NCBI RefSeq assembly: GCF_048771995.1
Contig: NC_133026.1
Coordinates: 104,293,501 to 104,357,500, forward strand
DNA: 64,000 nucleotides
Source of the DNA: Taeniopygia guttata
Lineage: Eukaryota > Chordata > Aves > Passeriformes > Estrildidae
Direction of reading: 5' to 3'
Below the pieces are notes generated by a model. It did no database searches and was not told where the DNA came from. It saw nothing but the letters and a program-made list of their open reading frames with translations. The translations under genes and the position numbers were made by a program. This document shows positions 1 through 27,800 of this stretch, one piece after another; position 1 is the stretch's first letter, and each line of letters opens with the position of its first letter.

Positions 1-3000
1 AAAAGTGGCTTTTTAAATACCTTTTGGATGTTGTTTTTGTTTTTTTTTTTTTTTCATTTTTAATATACTTAAATGGACTACTGGAAACTTGATTGTATGA
101 AAATGGTCTATGATACTGGGCATAGGTTTGTTGTTTTCCAAATAAAATTAAATGAAAACAAGATACTTCTATTTATAAATTGATCCCGACATCCCGTCTA
201 AAATATCCTGGATATCTTTGACAAGGTATGACATGCCTTAGAATCTGAAACAATCTTTTGGCCAGACTTTTTAAAGGTACCAAACTTTTAGCTTTTAAGA
301 TACTTGTAATTATTTGCAAGTTAATAAAAATAGCCATTACACTATTAAAAAAACACAATATAATTGTTCTTTTCTGCATTTATTTATTGATTGTCTACTT
401 AAATGTTGAAGACAATGCAGCAGCAGTGATATTGTCTAGACAATATATTGGTTGTTTTGTCTCTAGTATTATCTGTTGTCAAAGAAAATGTCTTTGTGTG
501 GTAAGGGCTTGAAATTGGATGGCTAGACATTGTAACTCTAAATTTTTTAAATGGTCTCATGTATATGTATTATATATTTCATCACATAAAACTGCTTTTG
601 CAATTCTGATATTTTAGTTAATCTTTCCCTTGTGATCTTGATTGCTGGAATAAAGAAAATTAATCCACCAGTGTTACGTATTTTTCACCCATTGTCTGCC
701 TTTTCACCCTTTCTGAAGGTGAAAAATATGTTGATTTCAGTCAAAATTCAGTATACATCCTGAAAACAACCTTTCTTTATGTAGAAGCTCTGTTTGGCAG
801 TTGGTAGGGATCTTAAGAATTAATTTTAACTATTTAACTTTGCTGTATTTTCTCTGCTCTGCTTGGGAAGTTAGAAACAGCTCCCTCTTGATGTCAGTCA
901 GGTACCCCAGCTAGACTCTGTGCCTACTGCACAGGGTTTGGGGTGTTAGGTATTTTGTTGTTTGCTTGGGGTTTTTTCCCACCCAGCAACTTCTTTCTTT
1001 TGTGCTTTCCATTGTCTTGCACACAAGGTAGCAGCTTCCAGCTGAAATGGAGATTGCTCCTGTGAGCAGCTGGCACACAAGGAGGTTGATGGTGGGAATG
1101 TGCTTTTTCAGATATTGAGCAGTTTGAATGAGGCAGTCTTGCACTGGTGTATCAGACTAAAAGTCAGGTTGCTGTAGTTGCACTTGCAAGATGTTAATCC
1201 TGGCCTTGGCTGTGACACTCACCCCTTGTGGGTTTTCCTGAGCTTTGTTTAGATCAGAATGTTTCTAATGTTTAAGTCGGTATCAGTAATAACTATTTCT
1301 GTTTTCTTGGATAAAATTATTCTGACTTATCCAGTAAGCATAAAACAATTCAAGTGAAGACATGCTAGAATGCAAATCCTGTGCAGATGTTGCATCGACA
1401 TAAATACATTGGTTTAAATTCATAAGCTGGGACATACCTGTTGGACTTCTCTTCAGGTAGCCGAGTCCTTAGTCTTCAAGTGGAATTTCTGAGCTACAGG
1501 TTGGTGGAGGTCAGACCAGTCTGCTTCACTCATCCTGCTTGTCTCATGTTCCAAGGCATCTCCTGCTGATGGCTCTTTATAAAAAGAGACAACCTTTCTT
1601 TTTTGTCACAGTCCAGACCCATGGTGAAGGGTAGAACTCCTGGTTAGAGACAGAGGCCACTATTGAAGACAAATTAATAAACTAGATCTTCTTTGACTAG
1701 AAGTGTGTTTAAAATTACAGTAGGCTTGCTTTCTTCTACCTCTAGTCTGTCATTCTTGGCCACTTTCTAGACTGATAGGAAGAGCCACCTTTTCTTGCAA
1801 ATAACATCTGGTCAAAGAAAACCTACTACCCTAGATAGTGTAGGTGAAACTCTGACTATAAATAAGCACAAGTTTATGAATATGTCTGTTTTGCAGAGCC
1901 AGCTGCATATCATCCATGACATGGTCATTGTCTCCAGTATGCTTTTGGAGCCTTTTCCTGTCTCTTAAGTAAAAGACACTTTGGAGGTACACAAATCTGT
2001 ACCTCTACAGATTCAGTTGTCCAGGTACAGTGAGTGGGAGGAGATCCTACATGTGTTTGACCCAGATTTTTATCTGGGAAGAATGTAACTGAGATAAAAA
2101 ATAGAGAGTGTTCATTTCTCTTCTGACTTTGCCTCACTGATAACCCTTAATTCCACTTCTGTTTTTAGAACTTTTCTTTGTCATAGTCAATTTCTCCTTC
2201 AACTTTGCAACCTAGCATCCAATGGGACCTTGTAATTTGATTGCTAGGGCCTGTTGTGCACTGGTATGAGTGTTGTACTACCTTTTGGGGCAGTTCCATC
2301 TCCTGCGTGTTAGTTCCAACAAGGACAGTGTTTCTTCAGTAGAGAAGCCTTTGTTTGGGATGATCCAAATTGGAGGACTATAAATCCTTAGACTCCTACA
2401 TAGGTACGATGTTCAAAGTCTGATACATCTGGGTAAATCTCCCATGTCTAAGCCATTCAAACCTTAGAGGAAACACTGAACTTCTTCCATTCCAAAAAAA
2501 CAGTAAGGAAATCAAGAAAGAGCATAAAGGATTGAAGGACCTTATTCTTTTAGCAATATCTGCTTATCCTTGTTTTTCAGGTAGCATTTTGGAATCTTGT
2601 ATTCCTTCAGAGCATGGTTGTTGTGATCTTGTAAGCCAGTTAACTGGTTCCTCCAGTAGAAGGATCAGTATCAATCATTAATTTAAAGCAAATTCAAAAT
2701 TCTGAATCCTGTAAAAAACACAAACTGGAATAGCAATATGTAATATATCCAATATCTTTTGACTCTGAAATCCAAAACGTACACCTAAAAAGCATTTTTA
2801 TACTCAGTTTTTTTCTCTGTACAGAATCTTCTGTTTTCCATAATGGGCTTGCTAGCTGTAGTTTTCTTAGTAAACAATCTGGAATCTGTTCTGTTGCTAT
2901 GAAATCAAAATCATTATCACAGCAGCCCCGGATTTTTTTGTTTAATATGTTTGTATAGTCATGATCAAAGAAAAGTGTTTCACTAGGTCTGTACAACCAT

Positions 3001-6000
3001 TAGGATTCAAAAGTTCAGATTGCCTTAAAATAAAGAGCATGGTTTTAAATACCTATTTTAGTGTATGGGCAAGATGAGGTCTAATAGTACTGGTTTGTAG
3101 TTACTTTTTGGTGTAGAACTCCACAAAGGTGTGTGGTAAGCATTGAAATTCAAGTAAAATAAATGCTTGCTTCAGTGGGGTTTTTTAAATGCTTCTTCCT
3201 TTATCTTCACTTTTTGTTCGTTATTAGATCGTTAATTGCAAGGTCATGTCAGTTGCACTTTAAATGCATAATGATGCAGACTCTCTAAGGCCTCATTACA
3301 CTAATGTTGCTGCTAATTATAAAACTGAATACAGTAGAACATCATTTTTTGAAATGTCATGGATTGTTCATGGTAAAATAAGCAAACCCTGCAATTTATG
3401 ACAGCTCATAAAAAATAAATTTTATCCCATGATAAAAACCACATAATTTTTAAAAATTGCATGTACTCTGCAAAGAACTCGGGGCAGTTCTTTAGTTTAC
3501 TGTCCTTTATAAACAAGGCAGGTTGTTTTATAGACAAGAAAGCCTACTCTTGTTTTCATACCAAAGCAGTGACCCGTTAAAGATAGACTGAATTAGCTGG
3601 ATGTTATCATATTGGCTAAAGACATGTTAGCCTCTTTACTAGAGGTTTACAATTTTTTCTGTCTGTGTCACATCTAATAAATGATTTTTCAATACCACCA
3701 GTTGAAGCCAGCTGTTTGGCAGATGCTCTATGCTGTTTGCCCAGTGTACAAAAAGCCAGTATAGGTTCTGTGTCTCTAGTGACATGTGGAATCAGCTCTA
3801 CACTTGTTTGAGCAAATAGACAGCTGCCAGCTAATGGATCCATTAGCAAACTTCCCACAGAATATCCTGTCTTTATCACTGCATGAAATTTTAATAACTT
3901 TAAATCATTACTTTAGTTGAAAATTAAGACCTTTTTGTAAGACCTTTTTGTAAGGCATTTGTTTCACAGAAGTGAAGGCATGTCTTTTTTTGACAGAAAC
4001 ATTTTTTTTTAATGCTAACACAGAATAGTGAAGCTACAGTAGCAGTGGAAATCATAAATTTTTTTTCATTTTTTTATTAGCCATTTGTGAACCTCAAATT
4101 ATTTTTCTGTGTTTGGTAGCATGGGGTGTTACTTTCTAGTTGGAGGATTTTTTGTATGTTTTAGGTGGGAAAATATTTGCAGTCTTGCCTTATCCTTCTA
4201 GAAGGAAAGAGACTTGATTTTGCTTGTTCTAACTTGACTTACTTTTTGTAGTGAAAAATCACTTCTGTGCTCTTTTTTAGCTGTATGAACAATTTCAGTA
4301 ATCAAAAGTAATGAAATCAGAGTGTTGCAAACTGCCCTTCCCTTAGTGATTTTCATTTGCTTAGTTAAGGTACTGTACCTGGTTTATACGAGAGATTGAA
4401 AAGAGAGGAAGTCCCTAGAGCATCTTTCCCTTTGTGGCGCATTGAAACTGCCACATGTGACTGTCACTTCTGGCTTTACTCTAGACGAAGTCTCCAGAAG
4501 ACAACCGGGACATGCTTGTAACACAAGAGCAAAATCAGAGGAGTGTTCAAGTTGGCCCCAGAAGGAAACACCATTTTTCTTGGGTGTCTTTTGTTTGCTT
4601 GTTTTGTTGTTGTTGTTTTGGGTTTGTTGGTTTTTTTTTAATAATGGAGGGGTTTTGTTATCAAATGCAAGTGAAACAAACATGAGTCTCTCCCACCCCT
4701 TTGGTACAGGGTTCCAGAGGTTAACACCTAGCTATCAAAATCTTGGTATTGATGGGGGAAAGGGAATGTAGTATTTCGAGGCATTTGCAGGCTGCTTTGC
4801 TCTAAGGCATGTGGCTGGAACACAGTTTATCCACCCAAGTTGGAATCCACTCTTTCAATGAGAGCTTTGTCTAATTTTCCTTCACGCCAGTAGGAGACCT
4901 TCATTGAAGCACTCCTGACAATCCTGTGTCCAAAGGAACCAAGGAGTGATTTCTGTAACTACCAACTGGAAGGAGCAAAGACACATTAGATAAATGAGTA
5001 GTTCTTTGTGACACCCACTTCTCTGGGCTGGGTGGACAGAGCTGCAGACACCTGAGGGAATTTGTCAGTATGCTAAGATACAATGGCTTTAGAAGAAAAA
5101 CTTGCTTCTCTTGGTCTGGTAGCTCATCCTTTAAGGAAAGCAGAAAAATGCCAACACAAAGACTTTACTGGCCACACTTTTCAATTCTTGTTGGACAAAG
5201 CTTTCCTCTCGTCTGGCACTCTGCTATAGAAAGGAGTTGGGAAGATAAGAGGGCAGCATTGACTTTCTTGGAGCTCTCATCTTGTCAGAGTTTATTAAGG
5301 GCCTTCTTCCTTGTCTGAGATATTTGTAGAGTGTTGAATGACAATTATCTGTTGGCCTTTATGTGACTTTTCCAAAAAGTGCAAATCAGTGACATACTAC
5401 TAAAATCGCATTTGATTCCTACTTCCTGAGGTTCTCTCATTCTTCTGTTGATTTCTGTGGGCATCCTGTTAACCTTCAACTGTCCTTAACAGTGACCATT
5501 TTTTAGCTTCTGTTTCTACTTGAAAACATTCTAACCTAGGTTTGTTTTCATCTAGAAGGCAGGACAAGACAGCTGGGTTTATAATCCCTGCCTTTCTGAA
5601 CATGGTTTCCTGATAGATCTCCAGCAAGCTGACTGCCACCCTCTCCCACCCAAAACGTGTGGGCACAGTGATCAAAATCAATAGGTGAATGTTTGTTTCA
5701 AAAAAAGAACAAGATGCTGAATTTACTCAAATAGATTGCCTCAGACACCAGTATGATCTAACTAGTGGGAAGTCAGTGGCTTGTGAATAGGATACCTTAG
5801 GCCAGCATTTCTTTAAATAGATGGACTTCGGCAGTGCAAATAGGAATTTCCCATCTGAATCTATTTCTAAAGAGTTCAGTGCATCAGAAAGAGAGCTGTT
5901 AGCTTTTTATGACAAAAATGTATTCCTTAATATGTTCTTGCTGGCCAGGCAAAGGTTGATAAAAATAGGTGTAAAGTTATTTCAGTTACATACATTTTTG

Positions 6001-8795
6001 ATAACAAATGTAGCACCAGAATAATCAAATCCAGCATTGCACACCAGCTGCTTGGGGATTTTTTGTTCTTTATCCAGCAATTTATTATAAGAGTAAACAG
6101 TCGTTGGGGATTTACCCCCACAGGATGGGCAGTCAGGGATTTTTTTACTACTCCCTCTTGGTTTATGTCTTCTTCCCTCCCCTCATGCCTGTAACTCATC
6201 CTCACAAATCCATATACAGAATTTTACTGCAATTCTCACCTATATTTTTTTGCTTTTGAAAGCTAAGGAGTTTGCTCAGTTTTCTTTTGTGGGTATGCAA
6301 TTATAAAAGAGGTTTACATTTTTGTCTGCTTATTTCTGAACGTCTTTCTCTTTGAAGTGCTGATTGAATCTCTGCTGTTAATCTCTTTAACCCCTGAAAG
6401 AAGATTACCTTAACAGTGAAGTGGCTGGGGAGGGGAGAAACAAGGGAGAGGCTGATAGTGTTTTTCTAGAATGAATTCAGGTCTTCAATAAGGGCTTTTC
6501 TTTGTGACACTCAAGCATCCCAATAGTAAGTCCTTGCCGCTATCACAGCCTTAGCGGGTGAGCACGGGGTGATAGTAGTTACCAGCCATTTGATCAAATC
6601 AGCAATTCCTTGGGCAGAATCCAGCAGTTTTACTGGACTTGGTAAATTGTTTGCTGTCTGGTTTTTTATTACTTTTTTTTTTTGTTTAATCTTGAGGTCT
6701 TACTAGCCTGCTACAAGTTAGGCAAATGGTGGAAAGAAGGAAAAATATTTGTGATGGACATTTGGACAGATGTCTGTGCTTCCCTTTTAATCTACTTGAT
6801 TAACATTAGTAGTGTGCTGGACTTTTGAATTGTATGCTCAACTTTCAGCCACAGGCAACGAATCAGTGCTACTAGAAAAGACATTTTTGTAAAGGTGATT
6901 GGGCTTTTATTCAATGCTAGCAGAAAAACAGAATTCAAGTTTTTTAGAAATAGTCATGTAGGACTTGGAGGAAGACAAGAATTCACAATAGGCAGCCACA
7001 TGGCCAAGAGAAAGTATTGGGGATTATAGTGTCTGTTTGCAGTGGTAAAGAAATTAAAAGGATGTGATTCTGACTGTTTGGCTTCTATTGTGAGTTAATA
7101 ACTGTTTTTGTAAAGTATTTAGGCACACTGCATTCTTATTCACATATTTGAGCCTTGCTATGTTAACATTTGTTCATAGTCCATAAGTTGGCAACAATAG
7201 TGTAAGAACTAAAAATAATTGAAAAGGTTTGCTTTGTGATTATTCATTATTCTGTGGAAAACCTTGAATGTGATTTGTAAAAGGGCAGTTATTTGACTTT
7301 GTTGCTGCTTCTTTCTGCATCAGTAATTGTATTGCATTGCAATATTAGGGGCTGAAATGACAGGGTGAATATATTTAATCTTTTTGAGCATTAGATTTTA
7401 TAGGGTGTTTCACTGTCTGTGGACCTTGTTCTTTCCAGGAACTCTGATTCATGGTTCTTGAGGATATTACTGTATCTTTATTATTGTAACGGTTAGTTGT
7501 ACGGTGGGTGTTACTTTCTCTCAGTGTGACTATATTACAGCAGTATTTGTTTAGTAAAATTTACTTTGTTCCATATTTCTGTGTCTAATGGTTAACAAAG
7601 TGAGAAGGCATTGAGAAGGAAAAAAAGAATTAGACACACATTGGGAAATACTGTGTTTCCCTAATTGTTAGTTAGAATCCATGAAATTGTTGTACTTATC
7701 AAAATACGTGGTTTTCATGCTTTCTGGCTCCTGCTGTTTATTTCTTAATTGATTCATTAGAGAATGTGGAGCAGTTGATTTCCTATGTCTGTAGAGGTTT
7801 TACTTTTGTAGTTAAAGTAGATTTTTAAACCCCCTCCTGCAAATAACACAGGGATTTTAATGCCAGACTAGTACTGCATCTAATAGCTGCTGCTGTTTTC
7901 TTCCTGATTTGTTTCCCAACTGGGGTAAGCCAGAAAATGCCTGCTACCGGTTGTCATTTATCAGGTGGTGACTTCTTAAGGCTCAGTCGGTGTTAATTGC
8001 TGGTGACAGGTCCCCTGATTCCCTTCAGCAGCAGGTAGTAGGTGCCCCCACGGTAAACAGCTCTGGCACTGTCTGCCTGTAGTTGGAGCTAGTGGCAGTC
8101 CTGGGCCATCAGGGATATAAATTGTCACCTGTCAGGCATAGTTCAGTTCCTAAATCCCTTAGGATATTGTAATTACTCTTGGGTTTTTTGCAATTTTAGT
8201 TACTCTAGAGCTTAACCCTATCCTGTGGCTGTGAATGTCTGAGGTTTGTTTGTGAGACGTATTTTTGGGGCTGGCAATGGTTGAAAACTTCTCTATGTCT
8301 TTAAAGATGTTGGCGGTTGGTCAAGACTTCATTGACAGATGATTAAAAAAGAAAGCAGGAATGCCCCATTCGTTTTCTTTGTATAATTCCTTTGGATTTG
8401 CTTCCTATAATTGAGTCTGGATTTGTCACATCTATTTCCCCCTCCACCCTGCTATAAAAGACTCCAGTGTCTTTTCCTCATCTGTCGCTGGATTCCCCCT
8501 TTTTTTGCTTTGTTACCATTTGCAGCCTATCAGGCTGTAACGAAGGATGAAGAGTAATCCAAATGTGCTGTTATTATGTGAAGTTGTAGGGGAAAATAAT
8601 TAGAGCTTCCCTGGTCTGGTAATAGTTTAAGTTTTATTCCAGAACACTTTTTCATCAGAATTTACACTCTGCATGGGGTTTAACAGTTATAATTTATTAT
8701 TTGGATTATCTTTTTGGGAATATCCTGTGTTAGCTATCTTAAGACAGCATGAAGGTTAATTATTTTTCTATTTTTTTTCCCTCTCATCCTCACAG
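1..8795 (+). other. YES1: YES1 intron before the first coding exon (partial)
   Basis: No exon, RNA gene or complete repeat was recognised. The sequence is AT-rich and unique-looking, with simple runs such as a T tract near 43-54 and TTG repeats near 4,605-4,632. A short direct duplication (aagacctttttgt, twice) lies near 3,928-3,954. The intron ends in ctctcatcctcacag. The preceding exon is outside the window. Confidence 0.8.
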
Positions 8796-8803
8796 AAGCA
8801 ACA

Positions 8804-22737
<13,934 letters not shown>

Positions 22738-24830
22738 GCCAACAGTCTATATAATATGCACAAATCTGCCAAATGTAAAAGACTTGCAAAGAATTCCTGA
22801 AGTCTCTAAGGAATCACAGGAAAGAAAATCTTCGCTACTTTGCATGCTCTTAATGGCAAACTGGAATTTCATAATGCAGTTGCACAAAACCACTTTTAAA
22901 GTGTTATACTCTGATTTACCAATGACATATTTTTATTTTTTCCCCTTTCCCAACTTATTTTCAGGGTCCAAAGGAAGCTTACTGAAAATACAGGGCAGAA
23001 AAAAGGAGTGTTGGTGTGAACAATAGCAGAAAAACCAATGTTTCAAATCCTTTATTCTCCTAGTATTTGCTAATCATTCTACTAATGAGGGATCTGGAAT
23101 TAGTGATCTTGGGGTAAGGCCTTTTTAAAGCAGAAGAACTTTGTGGGACCAAGCAATTCTATTCCAGTTCAGTAAAACTCCTGTGTTTAAAACTACATGT
23201 GTGTGCCCCCCACCCCCATCAAACAAAAGGTGGTACAACTGTATTTGATTTATAGTCTCAATCTTTAAGCTTCCACTTTCATGGACTTAATTAGGGTAGG
23301 CAGGTAAAAAGAGAAATTGGAACAGTGAATGAGAAACTTGATCTAAATGGTAGACCTCAATAGTGAGATTAGAGAGCATATGCACTGTGTTAATATAACT
23401 GGAAAGTAGCATGAAAGATTTTTTTCTTTTTTCTTTCTGCATAGCTAATTAAGAATAATGAAGGTAACTAGAAAATGAGGTAATATTTTGTAAAATTGTG
23501 TTGATAAAGTATGATGATATTTGAACTTGAAGCTATTGTAATACAATCACAGGGGGAAAGCCTTTAATCTTTTAAGCTCCAGTGGAACAGTGAGCTTTTA
23601 TATGGGAAGACTACCTGAACAAAGTTACAAAGTTCACCAGGAAAGCAAGACTGAAGCTGGTAAATGGCCACCTTTTAGTCCTTTTTCAGAGACAGGTTTG
23701 GTACTGTTATATGTGGCTTCTAAGTGTTAACGAGGGTGGGTGCCACAAGTGCTATCTGTCACTAATTCAGGAATTTGATTGCACTTTTGCTTTTCTTAGC
23801 TATTAAGACACACACACAATTGCTCTTCCCACTTTTGCCCTTTCTACAGAATTATTTAACTAAAAATAAGTGAAAGAAAATGTGAAAGTTTAAAAAGTAA
23901 AGGGATAAAATATATTTAATATTGTCCAAGTAATGAAAAGTGCTGGCATTCAGCCCAGCTGACACTACATCTGGATTTATTTTCTTTGGCTACTGACATA
24001 TCAAGCAATAACATCAAGTCTTTTACTCAACAATTTGCATGAGGTTCTTGACTTTCTGATCAAGCTTATATACTTTAATTTTGAAACACTCTTACTTAGT
24101 TACTGGCTTGGAATTCATATTATCATTGTGAAGCTATCCAACAAATGAATTCAGAAAAGCTGGTAATATAGTTCTGGTACTAAACTTAACATTCATGGGT
24201 TTACATTACATTGAATCTAACTACCAAACAGATCTGTGTAGGAGCAGTGCCATCATTTTTCATTTTCCCTCATCATTGCTCATCAACTGTACATCTGTGG
24301 TTATCAAATTTTAAAAGGGCTTTCTGTAAGAAAAATAAAAACAAAACAAAAAACGCATACACAAAATACTCAAAAAACCCAAAAAAAGATTATGACATTT
24401 TAATTTTTAAAAATATTTTAAAATCAATAACAATCATGAGTTTATGTATTAATACAGTCATAACAAAAAATGCCAAAAATGACACTGGCATTGGATGGGT
24501 TTTTAATTACTGAATGGAGCAGTTCATTGTAATAACACTTGTATAGTAAAGGAATAAAACACTAAACTTAATGAACATGTTCATTGTAAATGGTTGTGTA
24601 TTATAAAACTTCTCCAAAAGAGTTTGTATGTTTATGAAAATTTATTTGTTTCACCTGAAAACCTTGATGTGGTTCTTACCCTAACAGAGTTTAAAATTCA
24701 CATTCACACTTTTTATATAAATAGTAATAAGTTTAATTATGTAACTAAGTATTTTTATAAAGTATGGCATTGTTGAACTGTTTTGCAGAATTGGTTCAAA
24801 ATAAATTTCACCTTGATTGCATCTGCTTAT
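22738..24830 (+). other. YES1: YES1 3'UTR (inferred)
   Basis: About 2.1 kb of AT-rich sequence follows the stop and has no further exon. Candidate AATAAA signals lie at about 24,553 and 24,800-24,805. The second is followed about 30 nt later by a GT/GA-rich run (gaggtggggtgggg) that fits a downstream processing element. The 3' end is an inference from these signals; further AATAAA hexamers near 24,905 and 26,065 could give longer forms. Confidence 0.6.
24800..24805 (+). terminator. YES1: Likely YES1 polyadenylation signal AATAAA
   Basis: A canonical hexamer lies 2.06 kb after the stop codon, with a GT-rich element starting about 24,832. It is the best-supported of several hexamers in the region because it combines the signal with a downstream element. 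Confidence 0.55.
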
Positions 24831-27800
24831 TTGAGGTGGGGTGGGGAGAAGGTGGGAGGGGGACAAAAGCAGAATAGCCTTCACATTGAGGGGAGAGGAA
24901 TGGGAATAAAACATTCCTGAGGTTCTTTTTATCCTCTGTAAATTGTACTTCCATACAAGATTGTGAGTTCATTGTGCATTATTGTTGTTAAAACAGAGAC
25001 ATTTTCTAGACCGGTTCATAGGTCCTTGGCAGGAATGGGTTAGAACAATTCTGCCTGGGCTTAAAACAAACCCCTGTGGTGGACAGATGGACTTGGGGTT
25101 CTTGTGAGAGCAAGTCCGACTTAAACTCTCAGCTGGCAGTCACTGTCACACTGTAAGGCAAGCACATATCCTCCCTCTTGTTTTCTCTGGGATTAGCAGC
25201 CACTGTTCACTTCTGTCTGATTTTTCAGGGAATTTTATACATTTGTTCTTGTGATAGCCAATATTTTTATCTCAACCTCGTTGAATGTTACCTGTCTCAA
25301 CAACCAGTACGACTCAAAGTGCAGATCCTGGCATGTCTATGCAGTGCCACTGTAGGTCAAGGAGCTAGTACTGTTTGAGGTTCAATAATAACTAGCATAG
25401 CACTAAAACCATTCTTCTAACAGAACCTACGAACTGCAAAGTTTATTGTATTTTTAGTATTTCAGGTAATGTAATTAATGTTTTACTATTTTTAATAAGA
25501 ACAATCGTAATTTCTGGTAATCTGTACTCCTTCCTGTTGTCCATCCAAACTTTGTGATTTCCATTCTGCATGCTAGGCCTGCAGACTGTTTTTGTCATGC
25601 ATTGTTTCAAGCTGTAGTATTTTAGGAATATTTTCATAGTATTTTTGAGTAAACTTCCAAATGTAAACATGTGTATGATCCTAATTGGATAAAGTACATT
25701 CCTACTTTAGCATAAAGCATTATGAAAAGAACCTTATGTGTTCTTATCGTTGCAACCACTGAATTGTCTTTTCACTAGACTTGTGAGTAGCCCTTATGAC
25801 TGAAAAGTAGCCATGGAAATGTTTGGAGGGGTTTTTGTTGGGTTTGGTGGGTTATTTTGATTGGTCGGGTGGTTTTTTTTTGTTTAAAGAAAGACTTTTA
25901 GAGTTTGCTGATAGCCAGAAACAAGGGAAAATGCTGTCTTACCCACAGTCATCTACAATACTGTTTATTCTAAAACACATTTTCTGCAGCTGGAGCGAGT
26001 ATAAATGAGTATAAAGAAGTAAACTTAATGAGCCCCCACTTTTGTTATTTATTTTCAACTGTTCAATAAACTTCTCAGTTTTTATGTTTTCTGTGGAGAT
26101 GCTGTAGATGATTATATTTGTGGTAATGTACCCCTGACACGACTTCACTTAGAGCTATGCAATCACGTTGAGTTTCAACCACAGGAGCACTCAACATAAG
26201 CTAAGCAGGAGATTCAAATCCTCACGCCTGGCTTAAGGAGTTTAGGGCTAGATCTGGGCACCAGAAGCAGGTCTGGGTGGATAAGTGCCTCAGTCCAGAA
26301 CGGCCATTCACCCAGTAACTATTGCCTTGTGCAGTAGATACTTGGGCTCTGTGCAAATGTCTGAGAGTGCCGGTGCCTTCATAGACACATCTTGCTCCCA
26401 CTTTAGCCTCGTTGTAGTACAGGAACAAAACTGCCTTTGACCTTCCAGACACTGCAGGAGAGTTACTGTCAGTGTGGGGCTGGGAGCATCTCCCCAGATA
26501 TACATCTCTGACAGACACCTTTCCAAGATAGGGTGGGAAGAGTCAGGAGACGGAAATGAGGTGGTTGTATCTATTTTTGATATAACAGCCTGGAGTGTGA
26601 AGCCTGGGTTCTGATCAAGAATCCTGGCTAGCTGGGTGTCAGCTGTGAGAGACTGTTGTGAAGGTGTTGAGAGTTGGAAGCAGAACCCACAGAAGAATTT
26701 TGCCCTCAGCTGCAGACTTTAGCATTTCCTCAAGAACCAGATTATTTTCTTTGCACTTTTTCCTAGTGACACAGAGAGAGTGTTAGCTACAGAAACAGCA
26801 ACAGCTTCCCTGCTTCTTTCTCCCTTAGCATAGGGGAGAAAAAGGGGGCGAGTGGGATAGAAGGATGGAGGCAAGCAGCTGAGGTACCACACTTCATCAC
26901 TGAGCAGAGGGAAGCAGGCTGAGGGGTGTGGCATGGCAGATGTCATATATTCTTGTCTCTCATATTTTGAAAAGGAGGTAAGAATGCAGGGGAACTGAAG
27001 AGCATCTGTTTCCTTGTGCACAGTGGAAATGGAGCAAGGCTAATGCCGGGTGCTGCTTCTGTTCTCTCTGGTGGCTCTGGGCAGCTCACCCTGACTTGGT
27101 TTCTACCAGATCTGCTTCACATTAGTTGGGAAGTCCCAAGCATTGCTTTGCTCTCAGAAATTTCTAGGAATGAACCTTGATCAGCTCTTAGGAAATTAAA
27201 AAAAACAAAACCAAAAGCAAAACAACATGATACTGAGAGCCTGACCAGAGAGTTACTGGCCCCTGGATCCCAAATAACATATCAGTCTCTGGGAGGTAGC
27301 TTAGCATTCCTTTCCTAGTGAATGTATGTGGATATAGGATTTTGTGTTAGGTTTCCCTCCTCTCTATACATAGGTATGGTGTGCCTAGGAACTTCACAGA
27401 GCTGAGACATTACCCATAGGACCCAAGTTCTTCTCTGGTCCTACTCTTCGGGTTTATTTTCCTTGTTAGTTCTCATGCAAAAGTGCTTTTTTGTAGGTAG
27501 TACATTGATACTATTTTTTTTAACATTCTCTTTTAAGTCATAGTTTTTGTCAAATTGTAACAACCACTGTTGTTGGGGGATCAAAGTATTTAATTTTTGT
27601 GGTTTTTTTACAGAACACTGTCCATCTTCTCTTAGAATTTAATATACTGTAGGGAAGGAGAAATGTGTCGGCCATTGTGTTGTTTTTGTTTTGTTCTTAA
27701 AGACAGGACAGATAACCGGTTAAACTCAGCAGGGTCTAGAAACAGACTGGAAATCTAAAAGGGAAACCTGAATACAAGCAGTCTTGATGAATTAGTAATA

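Noticed and set aside
4384-4771. Roughly 100-codon open frames on both strands in the first YES1 intron
   Set aside because: Driven by simple TTG/CAA repeats; no recognisable protein.
26222-26518. Minus-strand reading with SVRDV and HTD, recalling the N-terminus of ENOSF1
   Set aside because: Wrong strand for ENOSF1, the spacing between the two motifs differs, and no further residues match. Chance similarity.
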